From contig CP110630.1 in assembly GCA_026210745.1 (NCBI GenBank), forward strand, positions 6,634,001 to 6,698,000: a DNA stretch of 64,000 nucleotides, written 5' to 3'. The position numbers were made by a program, and so were the translations under genes. Source of the DNA: Exobasidium rhododendri (Eukaryota > Basidiomycota > Exobasidiomycetes > Exobasidiales > Exobasidiaceae). Under the pieces are notes generated by a model. The model made no database searches and was not told the origin of the DNA. It saw nothing but the letters and a program-made list of their open reading frames with translations. Positions 19,613-31,435 of the stretch are shown here, in pieces (positions within the stretch are counted from its first letter, which is position 1; each line of letters begins with the position of its first letter).

Positions 19613-20543
19613 TTAAACCTTAAGAAGCTCTTCAATTTTGGAAGCCATCGTGTGTGGCTTTGCTGTGGGTGCATACCTCTCGACGACTTTGCCGTCCTTG
19701 TTGATGAGGAACTTTGTGAAGTTCCACTTGATTCCTTGTGTGCCGAGCAGACCTGATTTCTCTGCCTTCAGGTGTTTAAAGACCTCATTTGTGTTGCTGC
19801 CGTTGACATCGCTCTTTGCCATGATATCCTGGAGGGAAATAGGGATTTGTCCAAGAACTTGTAAGAGACGCCATCGAATAGTCTTGCATGTCTCATCTGC
19901 CACTTGCATTCTAAGGGATTAATTACTTACGAATGAGACACCATAGTTCTTTTGGCAGAAAGCACCGATACCTTCGTCGTTCTCAGGGTCTTGACCAGCG
20001 AATTGATTGCAGGGGACTGTGTCATGAGAAGGAACGAGGGCGAGAAAAAGCACACAGAGGAAGGCAAGGAGGGGATGTAATGGGTGAGTAAGATCTCAGT
20101 CCGACTGATTAGTAGCCGATCTTATTGCCTGACTCACAGCCTAGAATGACGAGACCCTCATCCTTGTACTTCTTGTTCAGCTCTTCGAGCTCTTCAACTG
20201 TAGGTCGAGAAGGAAGAAACGTATCAGTATGCGAATGTGTCGATACAGTGTCGCCTCTTGCCACTCACACTGAGGGGTGAAACCGCACTTGCTTGCAGTA
20301 GAGAGGAGGAAAGTTCGAGCATGGGAGGAGGAAGTCAAGACGAAGAGCAAAGGAGAAGAGGCAGGATAAGGGCGTAGACGATATCAATGTCAGCACAAAC
20401 ACTCTCGGCACATCGTGAACTGGGCGGAGCATCACACCAAATACTCATGTATTGACAATCAGGACAACCTTTCCTTTGAGAGTGTCAAAGTCGAGTGATT
20501 GTCCCTTTGGCTTCTCTGCCTTGAGCGAATAGAAGTCTACCAT
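19613..20543 (-). CDS. Thiol-dependent glutathione peroxidase (Gpx3/Hyr1 type)
   Basis: Five exons give 161 residues, the normal length for this family. It reduces hydroperoxides using thioredoxin or glutathione, and in yeast it senses peroxide for Yap1. Visible motifs are VVLIVNTASKCGFTPQ with the peroxidatic Cys, ILGFPCNQFAGQDP, AFCQKNYGVSF with the likely resolving Cys, and KWNFTKFL with the active-site Trp/Asn. Introns read as 20298-20448, 20198-20268, 20017-20137 and 19829-19930. The first has no usable GT donor: the frame reaches ACA-TGA directly, and only an AT-AC intron rebuilds N-T-A-S-K-C-G-F. The ATG at 20543 (MVDFYSLK) matches family starts. An upstream in-frame extension to 20750 might encode a targeting peptide but looks like leader. 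Confidence 0.88.
20298..20448 (-). other. Probable U2-type AT-AC intron (intron 1 of the peroxidase gene)
   Basis: This 151-nt intron begins ATGAGT and ends CTCTCTAC. The donor is the usual GTGAGT consensus with A in place of the first G, the form reported for U2-type AT-AC introns; the U12 donor ATATCC is absent. Joining ...AAT AC to T GCA AGC gives N-T-A-S, exactly the family sequence. Canonical GT-AG alternatives nearby either meet a stop or delete conserved residues. Confidence 0.72.
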
Positions 20544-21194
20544 AGTTGGTCGAGTGCTATGGTGGTGCGTATGCCGGTATATGAGCTTGGGTATGGGAGA
20601 ACGGGTATTTGATACGGGGGGCGTAGACAGATGTGTGCGTAAGATACGATACAATACGCCTTTTATTCCGTCGCTGATACTCTTGCGTGAGTACTCTTGC
20701 GTGAAAAAAAAAGAGGAAAAGGCAAAAGATTGATCGTGATCCCCGGGCAACCTACATAAAAGCGAAAGTGTTTCACCTTTCTTATTTTCTATTGTTCATG
20801 GTTGTATATCACCATGTTCGATTATAATATCTCCGGTACAGCCTCTGTATCGTTGAGCCTTATGGCTACTCTAATCGCATTAAATAATCTACGAGAGGCC
20901 CTTATGATCTGTCAGTGTGGGATGATCCGTCGCGTCATCTAAGTGTTTCATACAGTGCATACAGACAGAATACACTATGCCGGTGTCTGCGCTTAAGTCC
21001 AGAGAACCATCTAAGAAACCAAAAAGCCGATCACTAGGTGCATGCGACTGAGATCAAACGGACTTACGCCGTGCCCCCCAAAACCTAATCGAACGGCCTT
21101 CGAGGGAATTTTGTCTAACGTTACTTTCTTGGCCTTTCTGACACAGTGCTGGCCCTTCTCCACGGGAGGCAGTGTGTAGTGGTCTATTCTGGTC
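20544..21194. promoter_or_regulatory. Divergent promoter region of peroxidase and VPS34
   Basis: About 650 bp lie between the two start codons. A 14-nt-period tandem repeat lies 135 bp ahead of the peroxidase ATG and is followed by an A-run. No recognised oxidative-stress operator was identified by eye. Confidence 0.5.
20678..20704. repeat. Two tandem copies of TACTCTTGCGTGA
   Basis: The 13-mer TACTCTTGCGTGA occurs twice, separated by one G, in the leader/promoter of the peroxidase gene. It could be a duplicated factor site or simple slippage. Confidence 0.8.
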
Positions 21195-24123
21195 ATGGAC
21201 AAGGATTTCTACAGCTTTGCAAAGTTATGCGACGTCCAGCTGCCATTAACCTTGAGGATGTGAGTGGAATGCGTCGAGGAACAGGCCCTCGAGAAGGAAG
21301 AGCAAATGCTAAAAGGCGCATCTCCACAGCGCTTCCTTGCAAGGACGTACCATCCCTCCTCGGGACATTTACATCACCGTCCGACTCTTCGCCGACAACA
21401 AGCCCCTCACGCCGGCCTACCAGACTTCGTACAAGTACTTCAAGAAAGGTTCGTCGTCCTCGTCCTCGTCGAACTCATCGTTATCGTCGCTCTCGAGGGA
21501 CTTCAACGAACTCATCGTCTTCCCCATCAAGCTTGCCGATCTTCCACTTTCTTCTCAAGTCACCTTTACAGTCTGGGATGCAGCCGATATATCTGATATC
21601 GAAGAGCGATTTGAGGCAGATGAGGCAGACATGAGGGGCAGCAAAGACATCAAATTCACCAGGATAATCGGCGGAAGCACGCTGAAGCTGTTCGGGAAAA
21701 AGGGAACACTGAAAAAGGCGTCCCATCGCCTCTTTCTCTGGCCAGATCAGGCGGGCGATGGAAGTGCGGAGACATCGACTCCTAGCAAAATTGCGCACGA
21801 ACCGAACAAGAAGCGAGATGAGATGGCAAGACTCGAGAAGGTAGGCGATGATAGCTTTCGAATTCAATGCCCGCACTGACTGACTGGACTTGCTCTTCTT
21901 ACCTCTCCGCCAGCTCATCAAACTACACGAGCGATCAGACTTGCCCCATCTTCTCTGGTTGGACAAATTGGCGTATCGACAGATAGAGAAAGTTCACGCC
22001 GAGGAATCATTGCAGTCGAACGACATCTACCTGTACATTGATCTACCTCGTTTCGAGACCCCGATCGTGTATTGCGAGCAGGAGACCATCAACCTTCCAC
22101 CCTCTGTCAACACGAATGCGCAAGCAGCTCAAGGAGGAAACACCTATGCTGATCCAGCTACGGCTTCATCTGCCTCTCGTGGAATCGATGCTAGTCTATT
22201 TACAGTGTACGATGGCGACATGCTTATGGAGAGGGAGAACCTCGTGGAAGCCAAGCACAGACGGCTCGTCCGAAGCCACAGAAGCGGGCCCTTAGATCGA
22301 GAGCTGAAGCCAAACGCAAAGGTCCGGGACGAATTGAATGTAAGCAGGCCGGAGATTGTTCTACTCAGTATGATAGGCATGGGCGCTGACCGTTCCTTTG
22401 CCCTCTACAGGACATCCTCTCGTACCCCCCCACAAGACCGCTGACTACCAGTGAATCGGATCTGCTGTGGTCCTTCCGATTCTACCTCACCCGATTCGAA
22501 GCAGGACTCACCAAGTTTCTCAAATCTGTCTCTTGGACGGATCAAGGAGAAGCGAAGCAGGCGACGGAAGCGCTAATGCCAATGTGGAACGAAATAGGCA
22601 TGGACGATGCACTGGAGCTGCTTGGACCCGGCTTCAAGGATGGACGAGTGAAAGCTTATGCTGTCAAGACGTTGGAAAGAGCAGACGATGAAGAGCTGCT
22701 CTTGTACCTGCTTCAATTGGTCCAGGCGCTGAAGTTCGACATTGATTTGCCCTCCGTTCCGACAGCGACTGTTACCAAGAAAGGACAGACTAGCTCGAAG
22801 CCATCAATGACGTCTATGGACCACACGTACGTACCATCCCCTTCATCCTCTTCTGGTGCAACTACTGCAGTCAATAACTCCTTTGAGGAAGGTGGCTTAG
22901 CCAACTTCTTGATACGAAGGGCGATCAAAAATGCAATTCTGGGCAACAATTTGTACTGGTATCTGGAGGTCGAGTGCGAAGACCACAAATTCGGCAAGAT
23001 GTTCCGACGAATAAGGAGCGTCTACCTGGATCGATTGGGGAAGAGTACGCAAGGGGCCGCACTGCGCGAGACATTCCGACGTCAAAACGAACTTCTCAAG
23101 GTGCTTTCATCGCGGGCAAAGGAGTTGCGACTATCGAAGGACGCTCGACCGAAGAAAATTGAGAAGATGAGGGCCATGATCAACGACGCCAGGAATGGAC
23201 TAAACACTTTCGATCCGCCTCTCCCTCTGCCGTTGGATGCGCGAGTTCATGTGACCGGCATCAAGGCCGAGAGCAGTTCCGTCTTCAAGAGCAACCTATT
23301 TCCTCTTTTGCTGCAATTCGAGACGCAAGACGAAGACCAAAACACCTACTCCGTTATCTTCAAGAATGGAGACGACTTGCGACAGGATCAATTGGTCATA
23401 CAGCTGTTCTCGCTGATGGACCGGCTGCTGCGCAACGAAAACTTGGATCTCTGCATCACCCCGTACAAGGTCTTGGCAACAGGGGCCGTGGATGGGATGG
23501 TTCAGTTCGTAGAGAGCACTACCCTGGCAAGCATCTTGAGTCAGCATCAGAACAATCTTCAGAATTACATGAGGAGTCATCATCCCGACCAAAGTGAAGA
23601 AGCCATCTTCGGAATCAAGGCAAGCGTTTTCGAGACGTACTTGAGAAGTTGCGCAGGCTATTGTGTCGTCACGTACCTACTAGGAGTCGGCGATCGACAC
23701 CTCGACAATCTCTTACTAGCACCCGACGGTCACTTTTTCCACGTCGATTTCGGCTACATCTTGAACAGAGACCCCAAACCATTTGCACCCGCTGTCAAAT
23801 TGTCAAAGGAAATGGTGGATGCGATGGGCGGAACGACATCGATCCACTACATTCGATTTAAGAAATTCTGCTTCACTGCGTTTATCACTCTACGGAAGAA
23901 CAGTAATTTGATCTTGAATCTGATCAATCTCATGATCGACGCCAACGTCACCGACATTCGCCTGGAGCCGGACAAAGCTGTGCTGAAAGTTCAAGAGAAG
24001 TTCAAATTGGATCTGAGTGATGAAGAGGCGATTCAATTCTTTGACGAGATGCTCAACGAGCCCTCGTATATGACGCTCATGTTCGATCGTCTTCATGGAG
24101 CAGCACAGTTCTTCCGCAGCTGA
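21195..24123 (+). CDS. VPS34: Class III phosphatidylinositol 3-kinase Vps34
   Basis: Four exons (21195-21259, 21330-21840, 21914-22339, 22411-24123) encode 904 residues, close to yeast Vps34. It makes PI3P on endosomes and autophagosome precursors in complex with Vps15 and Vps30. The N-terminal C2 domain begins DKDFYSFAKLCDVQLP and contains IYITVRLFADNKPLT. The helical PIK domain holds PLTTSESDLLWSFRFYLTRF. The kinase domain has FKNGDDLRQDQLV, the catalytic loop GVGDRHLDNLLL and the activation start HVDFGYILNRDPKPF, ending in a typical short C-terminal helix (MFDRLHGAAQFF). Splicing exon 1 to exon 2 gives the conserved L-R-I-A-S-L-Q-G join. The first exon is short, and its ATG is the only one in frame before the C2 domain. 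It is convergent with BBC1. Confidence 0.95.
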
Positions 24124-24245
24124 TCTGCACTCACCCCCCTTCCCTTATCTTCCCCTTCCTAGCCTTGTATACTGTGCATTTGTAGCAATAACGTATTCAT
24201 TAAGAGTGGTATGGCATTACAGAAAGTCGTGACGACAGCGTCCAT

Positions 24246-27200
24246 CTACAGCGCTAGCCAATCCCTCGGTGCCAGTCGAAAGACGCGCAGCAAGCCACTC
24301 TTGACATCGTCCAATCGCAGACTGACTTCTTCTGGTCCTTTGCCCCTCTTGCCCTCGATGCCGGCAACAAGAATGCAGCGCAATTTCCTCTTCTTGGCTT
24401 CCGATTCAATCACGCATGCATACGTCGGGTCGTGAGCACTGCCAAAGGTAGCATGATAGGACGCCAAGCCCTTCTTGCCCTTCAAATCGATGCCGTGCAG
24501 GGCAATAATGTCGCCCGCTCGGATCTCATCGGCGCCTACGTCAATGGGTGTGGTGCCTGTCTGAGCTAAGATCATCGCACCAAAGGATGATCCTACCGAT
24601 GGCAGCAAGTCGTTGTTGCCTCCTCCTGCTGAGGCTGTAAGCAGTGCGGCGATGAAGCCCTTGGAAGAACCGTCTCCCATATTTGACTTTGCAGAATGGG
24701 ACGCCACAGCATGCCGGGCTACTTGACTTCCATACTTTTGCGACCAATAGTGTAGCTGTTCTGCATTTGGTCGGCTTGGTGCAGGATTGTGACGCTGTTT
24801 TAATTCAGTTGCTTCCTCCTTGATGTCATCGTCGTCAAAGTGTACCTCGATCACTGTGGAGCTGTAGTCTTCAAAGATGATCTCGACCTTGATCAGGTGT
24901 CGTTTGCCGATATTCTGCGTCGAGACGATGGAATTCGCATCGGACCGGAGCAGCGAGGGGGGCAACTTCACAGGGATGCCATGTCTCCACCACTGGCTAG
25001 AGGGCATCAGATCAAGGTCTCGAGCAGAACGTGGTGCGACTTCCTGCAATGTTGAAGTTCGCTTCGGTGTCTCTTCTGTAGTAAGACCTGCAGGGGCAGG
25101 TATGACGTCCTCCTCCACCAAAGGCGGTGCGAAATCTCCTTCTGCGATGGGAAGTGGGTGTCTTGGAGGAGCTCTAGAGGGCGCACGAGGCGAAGGACTG
25201 ACGGGTAAGGGAGGTGGTGTGACGACTGCATCTCGCAAGTAGACGAAGTCTTCGTCCTCCTCTATTTCACCATCTTGCCCCTTGCTCGTTTCGCGGGAGT
25301 GGGTTGACTTGGGAACAGGGGGCCGAGAGAGCAGTGAAGCACGTCGAGCGAGGGAAGTGTCATCTGACATGCTGATCTGAGACATCCTTCTCTCTATTGC
25401 CGATAGTGCTACTGGTGGAGGGCTCTTTGTCGGGATGGGAGGCGGACTGAAATTAGACGAGGGCCTGGTAGGTGAACGCAGAGATGGCGCTCGTGTGGGA
25501 AGAATGGTGGGAATTGCTTCCTTTTCCTCTGTTGCTTCCTCTGCTTGAGGAGCTTCGTCCCCTTCTTGCTCTTCAGCCTTTTCTGTCATGAGCGTGTCCT
25601 GATGCGAGGGTGCGGCGCCAGGTGAGGTCACAAGGACAGAAGATCTTTTGAGGGGCATGGGTGCGCCCATGATTGGCTGTCCTCCCATCTTGGCCATCCT
25701 TGCAGCAATACGGGCTCTCCTCTGTCGATCTTCTTCTTCTTCAGTCAAGTCTTCCGGCTCGGCAGCTATGCTAGGCTGGACTACAGGCTCTTGTGTCGAT
25801 GCTCCCAATGACTCACCTACCCCCTCTTCTGTTTCCTCGTCTCCCTCATCGTCAGACAAGTCTACTGGAACAGCCATACGAGGCTTGGGTTTCGCTAGAA
25901 TTGTCGATTGCCGGCTAATGTCCTCTGTCGCTGTCGAATTCGTCCCATCTGCTGTCCTCTCCGCTTCCACTGCGGCAGAATTCTGTCGACTGGCAGAGGC
26001 GGGAAGAGGAAGAGCACGAGTAGGAGCAGGAGAGGATGTTCGCTCTACTTCGCCACCAACTGGCATGCTTGACTTTGGAATGGGAGGTCGTGCACTGGAA
26101 GGTCGTGCACTCGGTGGTCTTCCAATCACACTATCTGGTCTTGGAGGCGGCGCATTGGCTGGTGGGGGCGATGACACTGTCCGTATAGGTGATGAGATGA
26201 TGGCATCGGTCTTTTGGAAGCCTTGTTGTTCTTGTTCTTGTTCTTCTTCTTCTTCTGCCTCCTCCCCCTCCTCTTCTGCTTCGTCGGGAGATCCTCCAAT
26301 CTCCCCGGCTTCGCTCAAAGATCCCTTCCTGATATCAGCATCTTCCCTCGGCGTGCGAACAAAATCCTCCAATCGCTTCGTATTTTCATCTAATTCCCCC
26401 TCTGAGATTGGCGTGCCTATTTCATAGTCCGAGGTCACATCAGAAGGGGCCAGCTCAGCTCGGCCTTCTTCATCTTCCGTCGTTGTCAGACCGGGCTCTT
26501 CTGTCAGGTGTTTGATTCCTTCGCCGATAAGAACTCCCCCTCCCGCGCCTACGTCTCCTACTGCAGTTGCTTTAGATGCGGAGATGGTCTCGTCACGCTC
26601 GTTAGGAGAAGACACGCTTGAGTCCTGTTTGCCGGGATCAGCAACAGCTCTGTCTTCCTGGGATGCTTCCGTCACTAAATTAGAAGAAGCCGAGCTCTTC
26701 TTCTTGCGTGGGGGAGCTGTGCGTCGAGGCACGGCAAGCGTCTTCCCAGACTGAATTGGTTCCTGCGCCATCTCTTTCTCGTCCGCAGCAGGCGACACAG
26801 GTTCTTGCATCTTGACTGGAGGAGTTGCGTCGGATTCGGTAAAGCTCTTCTGCTTGGAAGGCGGAGTAGGAGCACCGAAGAGAGCAGGACTACCGCCCAT
26901 TCTTCTGCCGCCCAATGCCGCCATTCTTTTCGCGATAGCAGCCCTCCTTTCACTTTCCTTGTCCTCTTCAGTCTGCTCGCCTTCTACTTCTGTGTCCTTT
27001 CCTCCCTCTGTACTCGCCTCATCGAGCGCCACGGCAGCATTACCTACTTCTGCTTCCTTTTCAGCTTCATTGAGACTCGTCGCTTCTGCTGCTTGATCTG
27101 ATGTCGACTCCTTCGTTGCCTCCTCCTGACGTTCACTTGAAACTTGTATTTCTGGAGCTTGAGGTGCAGCCACAGACGATGCTGCTTGTGTAGAGCCCGC

Positions 27201-28343
27201 TCCCATTCCCGCTAGTGCTACGTTCCTCCTGTCCTCTCCAATCTTCCCCGGTGCTGGCTTTGGAGGTGCAGATGGTTTTAAAGCAGCTGTCTCTGATGTC
27301 GATCGATCATCTCCTTTCTGCAGAGCAGCCATTCTCTCCTTGAGACTCATCTTTATACTGCTCTGAGCATCGGCTGCACTGAAGCCTGCACTACCTTGAC
27401 TCTGAGCTTCAGATTCGCTTTGCAGGGATGCAGGTGAAGGACTCGACACGGCAGCAGGTGGTGCTTTCGCGATACTGGCTGCGGGAGTTGCTCTTGCTTG
27501 TTGAGCCGGTGATGTGCCTGGCAGGACTGGCTTCGGGGCTCCAGGTGCTGGTGCAGGCCTCTTCCATGCCCCTGGCTTTCCTTTTGGTAGTGGTGGTGGT
27601 GCTGTTGCATCTTGTGGCTTGTTGAATGCTGCGATACGGGCGGCTAGACCACCAGGCTTAGGCGCCAATGGTGGTAAAGACGGCTTCCGTTCGACGGGAG
27701 AACTGACAGTCTCTGTAGATTTGGAACCCATCGCTGCAGATGCTGGATGTTGATCAGATGTACTGACAGGGACACTCTCCTCGACCCCTGACTTGGAAAG
27801 CACTTCTGCTTCCACCTCTTTCGCCGTTGGCTGTTGTTGTTTTGGCGCCAAAGGTTCACCCGTTGGCTCTTGCTCGACAGGTGTGGTCTTCTGAGGGAGA
27901 GGTTCCTCTTGTGTCGCTTTTACGTCGGGAGCTGACTCTGTTCTTTCTTCGGCAAGGGAAGGTATAGCAATTGTCGGTGGTAGCGATGTCTCTTGCGACT
28001 TTTGTGGGGCCGCTTGTACATGACCAGCAGGAAAGGTGCCCCGCTTGGATCCATCTAATGTTTCCCCTACCAACCACTGATCTGGCTCCTCATCTTCCTC
28101 ATCCTCATCCTCTTCATCTTCATCTTTCGGAGCAAGGGACAGAACGCGAATTGTGTCGCCTTTTGCGAAGCTCAAGTCCTATATAGGGGTAAGGTAAGGT
28201 GTGGTTTTGTCAGATCGTCAGCATCCTACTTCTCTCCATTAAAGTGGAGCTCTGCTTCTGGCACATAGACTCACATTCTTATGAGGGGACTTGTATCGCT
28301 TGCTGGCGATCGCCTCGTAGGGAAATGAAGGGAACGATGCCAT
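24246..28343 (-). CDS. BBC1: SH3-domain actin-patch/endocytosis protein Bbc1 (Mti1)
   Basis: Two exons (28275-28343 and 24246-28178) give 1333 residues. The N-terminal SH3 domain is split by the 96-nt intron: FPYEAIASKRYKSPHKN joins DLSFAKGDTIRVLS, then the acidic insert, QWLVGETLDGSKRGTFPAGHV. A very long Pro/Ser/Glu-rich disordered middle follows, with repeated KPSLPPLAPKPGG-type proline motifs and paired RRAAIAKRMAALGG / RRARIAARMAKMGG helices. The C-terminal quarter holds the conserved Bbc1 region: MPSSQWWRHGIPVKLPPSL, GDIIALHGIDLKGKKG, HDPTYACVIE and RLDDVKSGLLRVFRLAPRDW. In yeast Bbc1 restrains Las17/WASP-driven actin assembly at endocytic sites. Starting at the upstream exon is required to complete the SH3 fold. 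Confidence 0.9.
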
Positions 28344-28625
28344 CTTCAATGCGCTGTGAGGCGTCAGGCGGGTCAGGCGATTCAATGCCTGGACGTTGGG
28401 AAGACCGACGTATGGATCGAAGTAGCCCGACTTAGCCAAGTGCTCTTTGTTCGTCCGCTCCAGGGCGAGCACAGACCACCACGCGATTCAAGTGCGTTGG
28501 CGTGGCGGGGCATTGTTCTCATTCGTGAGCTCTAATCGTTGGTACACTTGCATACTAAGAAAAGTTCGAGATGGTAAGAAGTACATGATTGCCTGATAAA
28601 GTGAAGGCATGGAGAGTAATATCGT

Positions 28626-31178
28626 TCAAGCACCCAACTGGTCTCTCCAGCTCTCATACTGCTGAATCATCTCTTTCGTGATGCGCCTTCTGACGCCCAA
28701 GGCGGCCGATTCGAGATGTTGCTGCCTGATGCACTTGGCATGCAGGTCTTCATTCATGGCTTTCAGGCCCGCTTCCTGGCAGATAGACACCATTTCTGCA
28801 CCCGAGCAGCCATCAGTCTGAGAGAGGGATGGAGAGGGGGGGCGGTCATGATTCGTGAGGCTCATACTCATACTCTCTTCGCTGCTTTTTCACTTTGACT
28901 CACCATGGCTGCAATCTTGTCCAAGTCGATCTCTTCTTCCAACGCCATGTTCGCAGCTCGAAGCGCGAGGATCTGCCTTCTGGCCTCAAGATCTGGTGGG
29001 CCGACGTAGAGCAGTCTATCCAGTCTTCCCGGTCTCAAAAGAGCGGGATCGATCACTTCAGGCCGATTTGTTGCTGCCACCACAAGGACATTGGCCAATT
29101 CCTCCACCCCGTCCATCTCGTTGAGAAGTGTAGCGATGAGTTTATCTCCGCTTGCACTTTCGGAGCCTCTCGTTGTCGTGAGTCCATCAATCTCATCGAA
29201 AAAGATAATGGAAGGCGACGCCGCTCTTGCTTTTCGAAACACTTCACGCAACGCTCGCTCGGATTCACCGACATACTTGTTCAGCAACTCCGGCCCCTTC
29301 ACTGCGATGAAGTTCAGACCACTCTCACTCGCCAAAGCTCGAGCGATGAGTGTCTTGCTGCATCCGGGAGGCCCGTATAATAGAACACCCTTTGGTGCAC
29401 TGATCCCCAATCTTTCCATCGTACCGCGATACTTCAACGGCCATTCAACACACTCTCGGACCTTCTGTTGAATCTCCAATCCATTCTGGCCGGGTGCAAT
29501 GTCGTTCCAGGTCACCTTGGGTAGCTCAAGTGAGATTTCTCGCATAGCAGAAGGTCGAATGAGAGCTTGTGCAGCAGTGAAGTCGGCGTATGTCACACCA
29601 GTCGGTGAGGTAGCTTTACCGCTGCTAAGATCCAGCTTCTCTATTTGCTGGCCCAAATCGTCCGGCTCTACTTCTCGAGACACAGCTCGCATTCCCGCTT
29701 CTCGGACAAGAGCAGAAAGATCAGCGCCTACGTATCCGTGCGTTCGATTTGCTATGTTCCGTATCTGTTCTTCTTGCATGAAATGAGGCACCCCCCGTAA
29801 CAACACTGTCAAGATCGAGAAACGACCTTCGCTCGTAGGTATACCAACTTCTATTTCTCGATCTAGTCTACCTGGTCTTCTCAATGCTGGATCAATGGCA
29901 TTCGGCCGATTTGTAGCAGCAATGACGACGACTTTCGACGATTCTCCTGTGCCGCTCAAACCGTCCATCAAGGTGAGCAGGGTGGCTACGACTCTCTTTT
30001 CGACCTCCCCAGCATCGTCACTGGACCCATCGATACCATCCCTCCGTGGAGCCAAGGCGTCGATCTCATCGATAATGACGACACTCGGTGCATTGCGCCT
30101 TGCCCTGGCAAAGACCTTTCGAAGCGCTCGTTCCGTTCCACCATGAAGACTACTCGACAATTCAGGTCCCGATATAATCTCGATAGACTCCACATCGACA
30201 CATGACTTCGCAGCACTGAAGGCCAGTGTTGTCTTTCCAGTTCCTGGAGGGCCGTACAGAAGCAGACCTCTGGGTGGCTTGAGTCCATATCGCTGAAAGA
30301 TTTCTGGCCTTCGAAGAGGCATCTCCACTAGTCGTTTTAGCTCCTCAATCTGTTGATCCAGTCCCCCTAGTGTAGCATAGGCGCTTTCCTCCTGAAGTTT
30401 GACACTTTTCTGGGCTGAAGAGACATCAGCGACTTCTTTGCTCAGACCCTTGATTGTGATCCTAGAACTTCTTGAAATGATCGCGCTTCCTAAAAGACTT
30501 CGTTTGTGTACTTCTGCAAGTGCCGAGGGAACATTTGCCGGCGATTGCATGGGTACTTGCTCTACCGAACAGATCCTCAATTTGTAGTTGACAGACTGGA
30601 AGCTTAGAGCGACTACTTGATCAGGTACTACGTACTGCGAAGAGACTGATACGTAGGGAGCACCAGTCAGCATGGGTGAACTGATCACGATCTTCCTCCC
30701 ACACACTCACGAAGACGTTCTCTGACCCAGCATTGGAAAAGCTCTTCAAACTCAAAGTCAGACGGTACCGTGCTCCCTGACGCCTCTAACATCTCTAGAT
30801 CCACTAGCTTTGCCTTTGGAATGGGAAGCTCAGCTGCTCCGTTGATGGAATACAATCTGGCCGTCTTGTACTGTCCAGCTCCTTCTAAAAGTCTAGAAGG
30901 CAGGCATATCTCTGTATGAGAGGATAAGAGCTCAGTAAGAAGCATTGACTCTGAGGAGGAGATCACTCACCTCCCACATCGGCAGTGCTTTTCGGCCAGA
31001 TGTTTGCAAGCCGTACGAGCGATTCAGAGTCACCTGAACCTTGTAGTAGGACGACAGCTGGTGAGGCGGCTTGTATGCCCAGAGCTTTCAATGTGAGGGG
31101 ATGTGCGTACGATCTTGCACTGATAGATGATGTCGATGCCTGTGATAGGACGATTCGGAGGTCATCACCTGCTTTCAT
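28626..31178 (-). CDS. AFG2: AAA ATPase Drg1/Afg2 (60S ribosome maturation)
   Basis: Four exons (30971-31178, 30711-30911, 28904-30645, 28626-28817) encode 780 residues, the same length as yeast Drg1. The protein has an N-domain and two AAA modules. D1 has GPPGTGKTTLAFSAAK and VVIIDEIDAL. D2 has the family-specific Walker A GPPGCSKTLIARAL and IIFFDEIDGL, each followed by ATNRP sensor segments. The last exon gives TDGCSGAEMVSICQEAG and the C-terminal helix. Drg1 strips Rlp24 from cytoplasmic pre-60S particles. Introns are 59-86 nt and all GT-AG. The ATG at 31178 (MKAGDDLRIV) begins the N-domain, 257 bp from the divergent MVP1 start. Confidence 0.93.
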
Positions 31179-31435
31179 GCTGGTGTGTAAACGTCAAGAG
31201 GTCGACTTCGGCACCTTATGCAGGATGTCGAGGTAAGTAAAGGTTCGAGGCTAAAGTTGAGTGGTGCAACTTCTCAAAATCACACCTCACGTGGGTGTAG
31301 TCTGGGAGAATGCGCATGGGCCAGGCAATTTCGATTGTCACTGTGATGCAACCCACCCCTTTAGCTTGGCATACACGACGAAAGGCAGCTCCCACCTCCT
31401 AGCTTGTTAGCACATCGTCACCGTAGAAGCCAACG

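Noticed and set aside
20544-20750. 69-residue extension of the peroxidase as a mitochondrial presequence
   Set aside because: Composition is not clearly amphipathic and the internal ATG matches family starts; left as possible but unsupported.
24877-27753. Several long plus-strand open frames opposite BBC1
   Set aside because: They mirror the Ser/Pro/Glu-rich disordered codons of BBC1; the minus strand carries recognisable SH3 and Bbc1 C-terminal domains.
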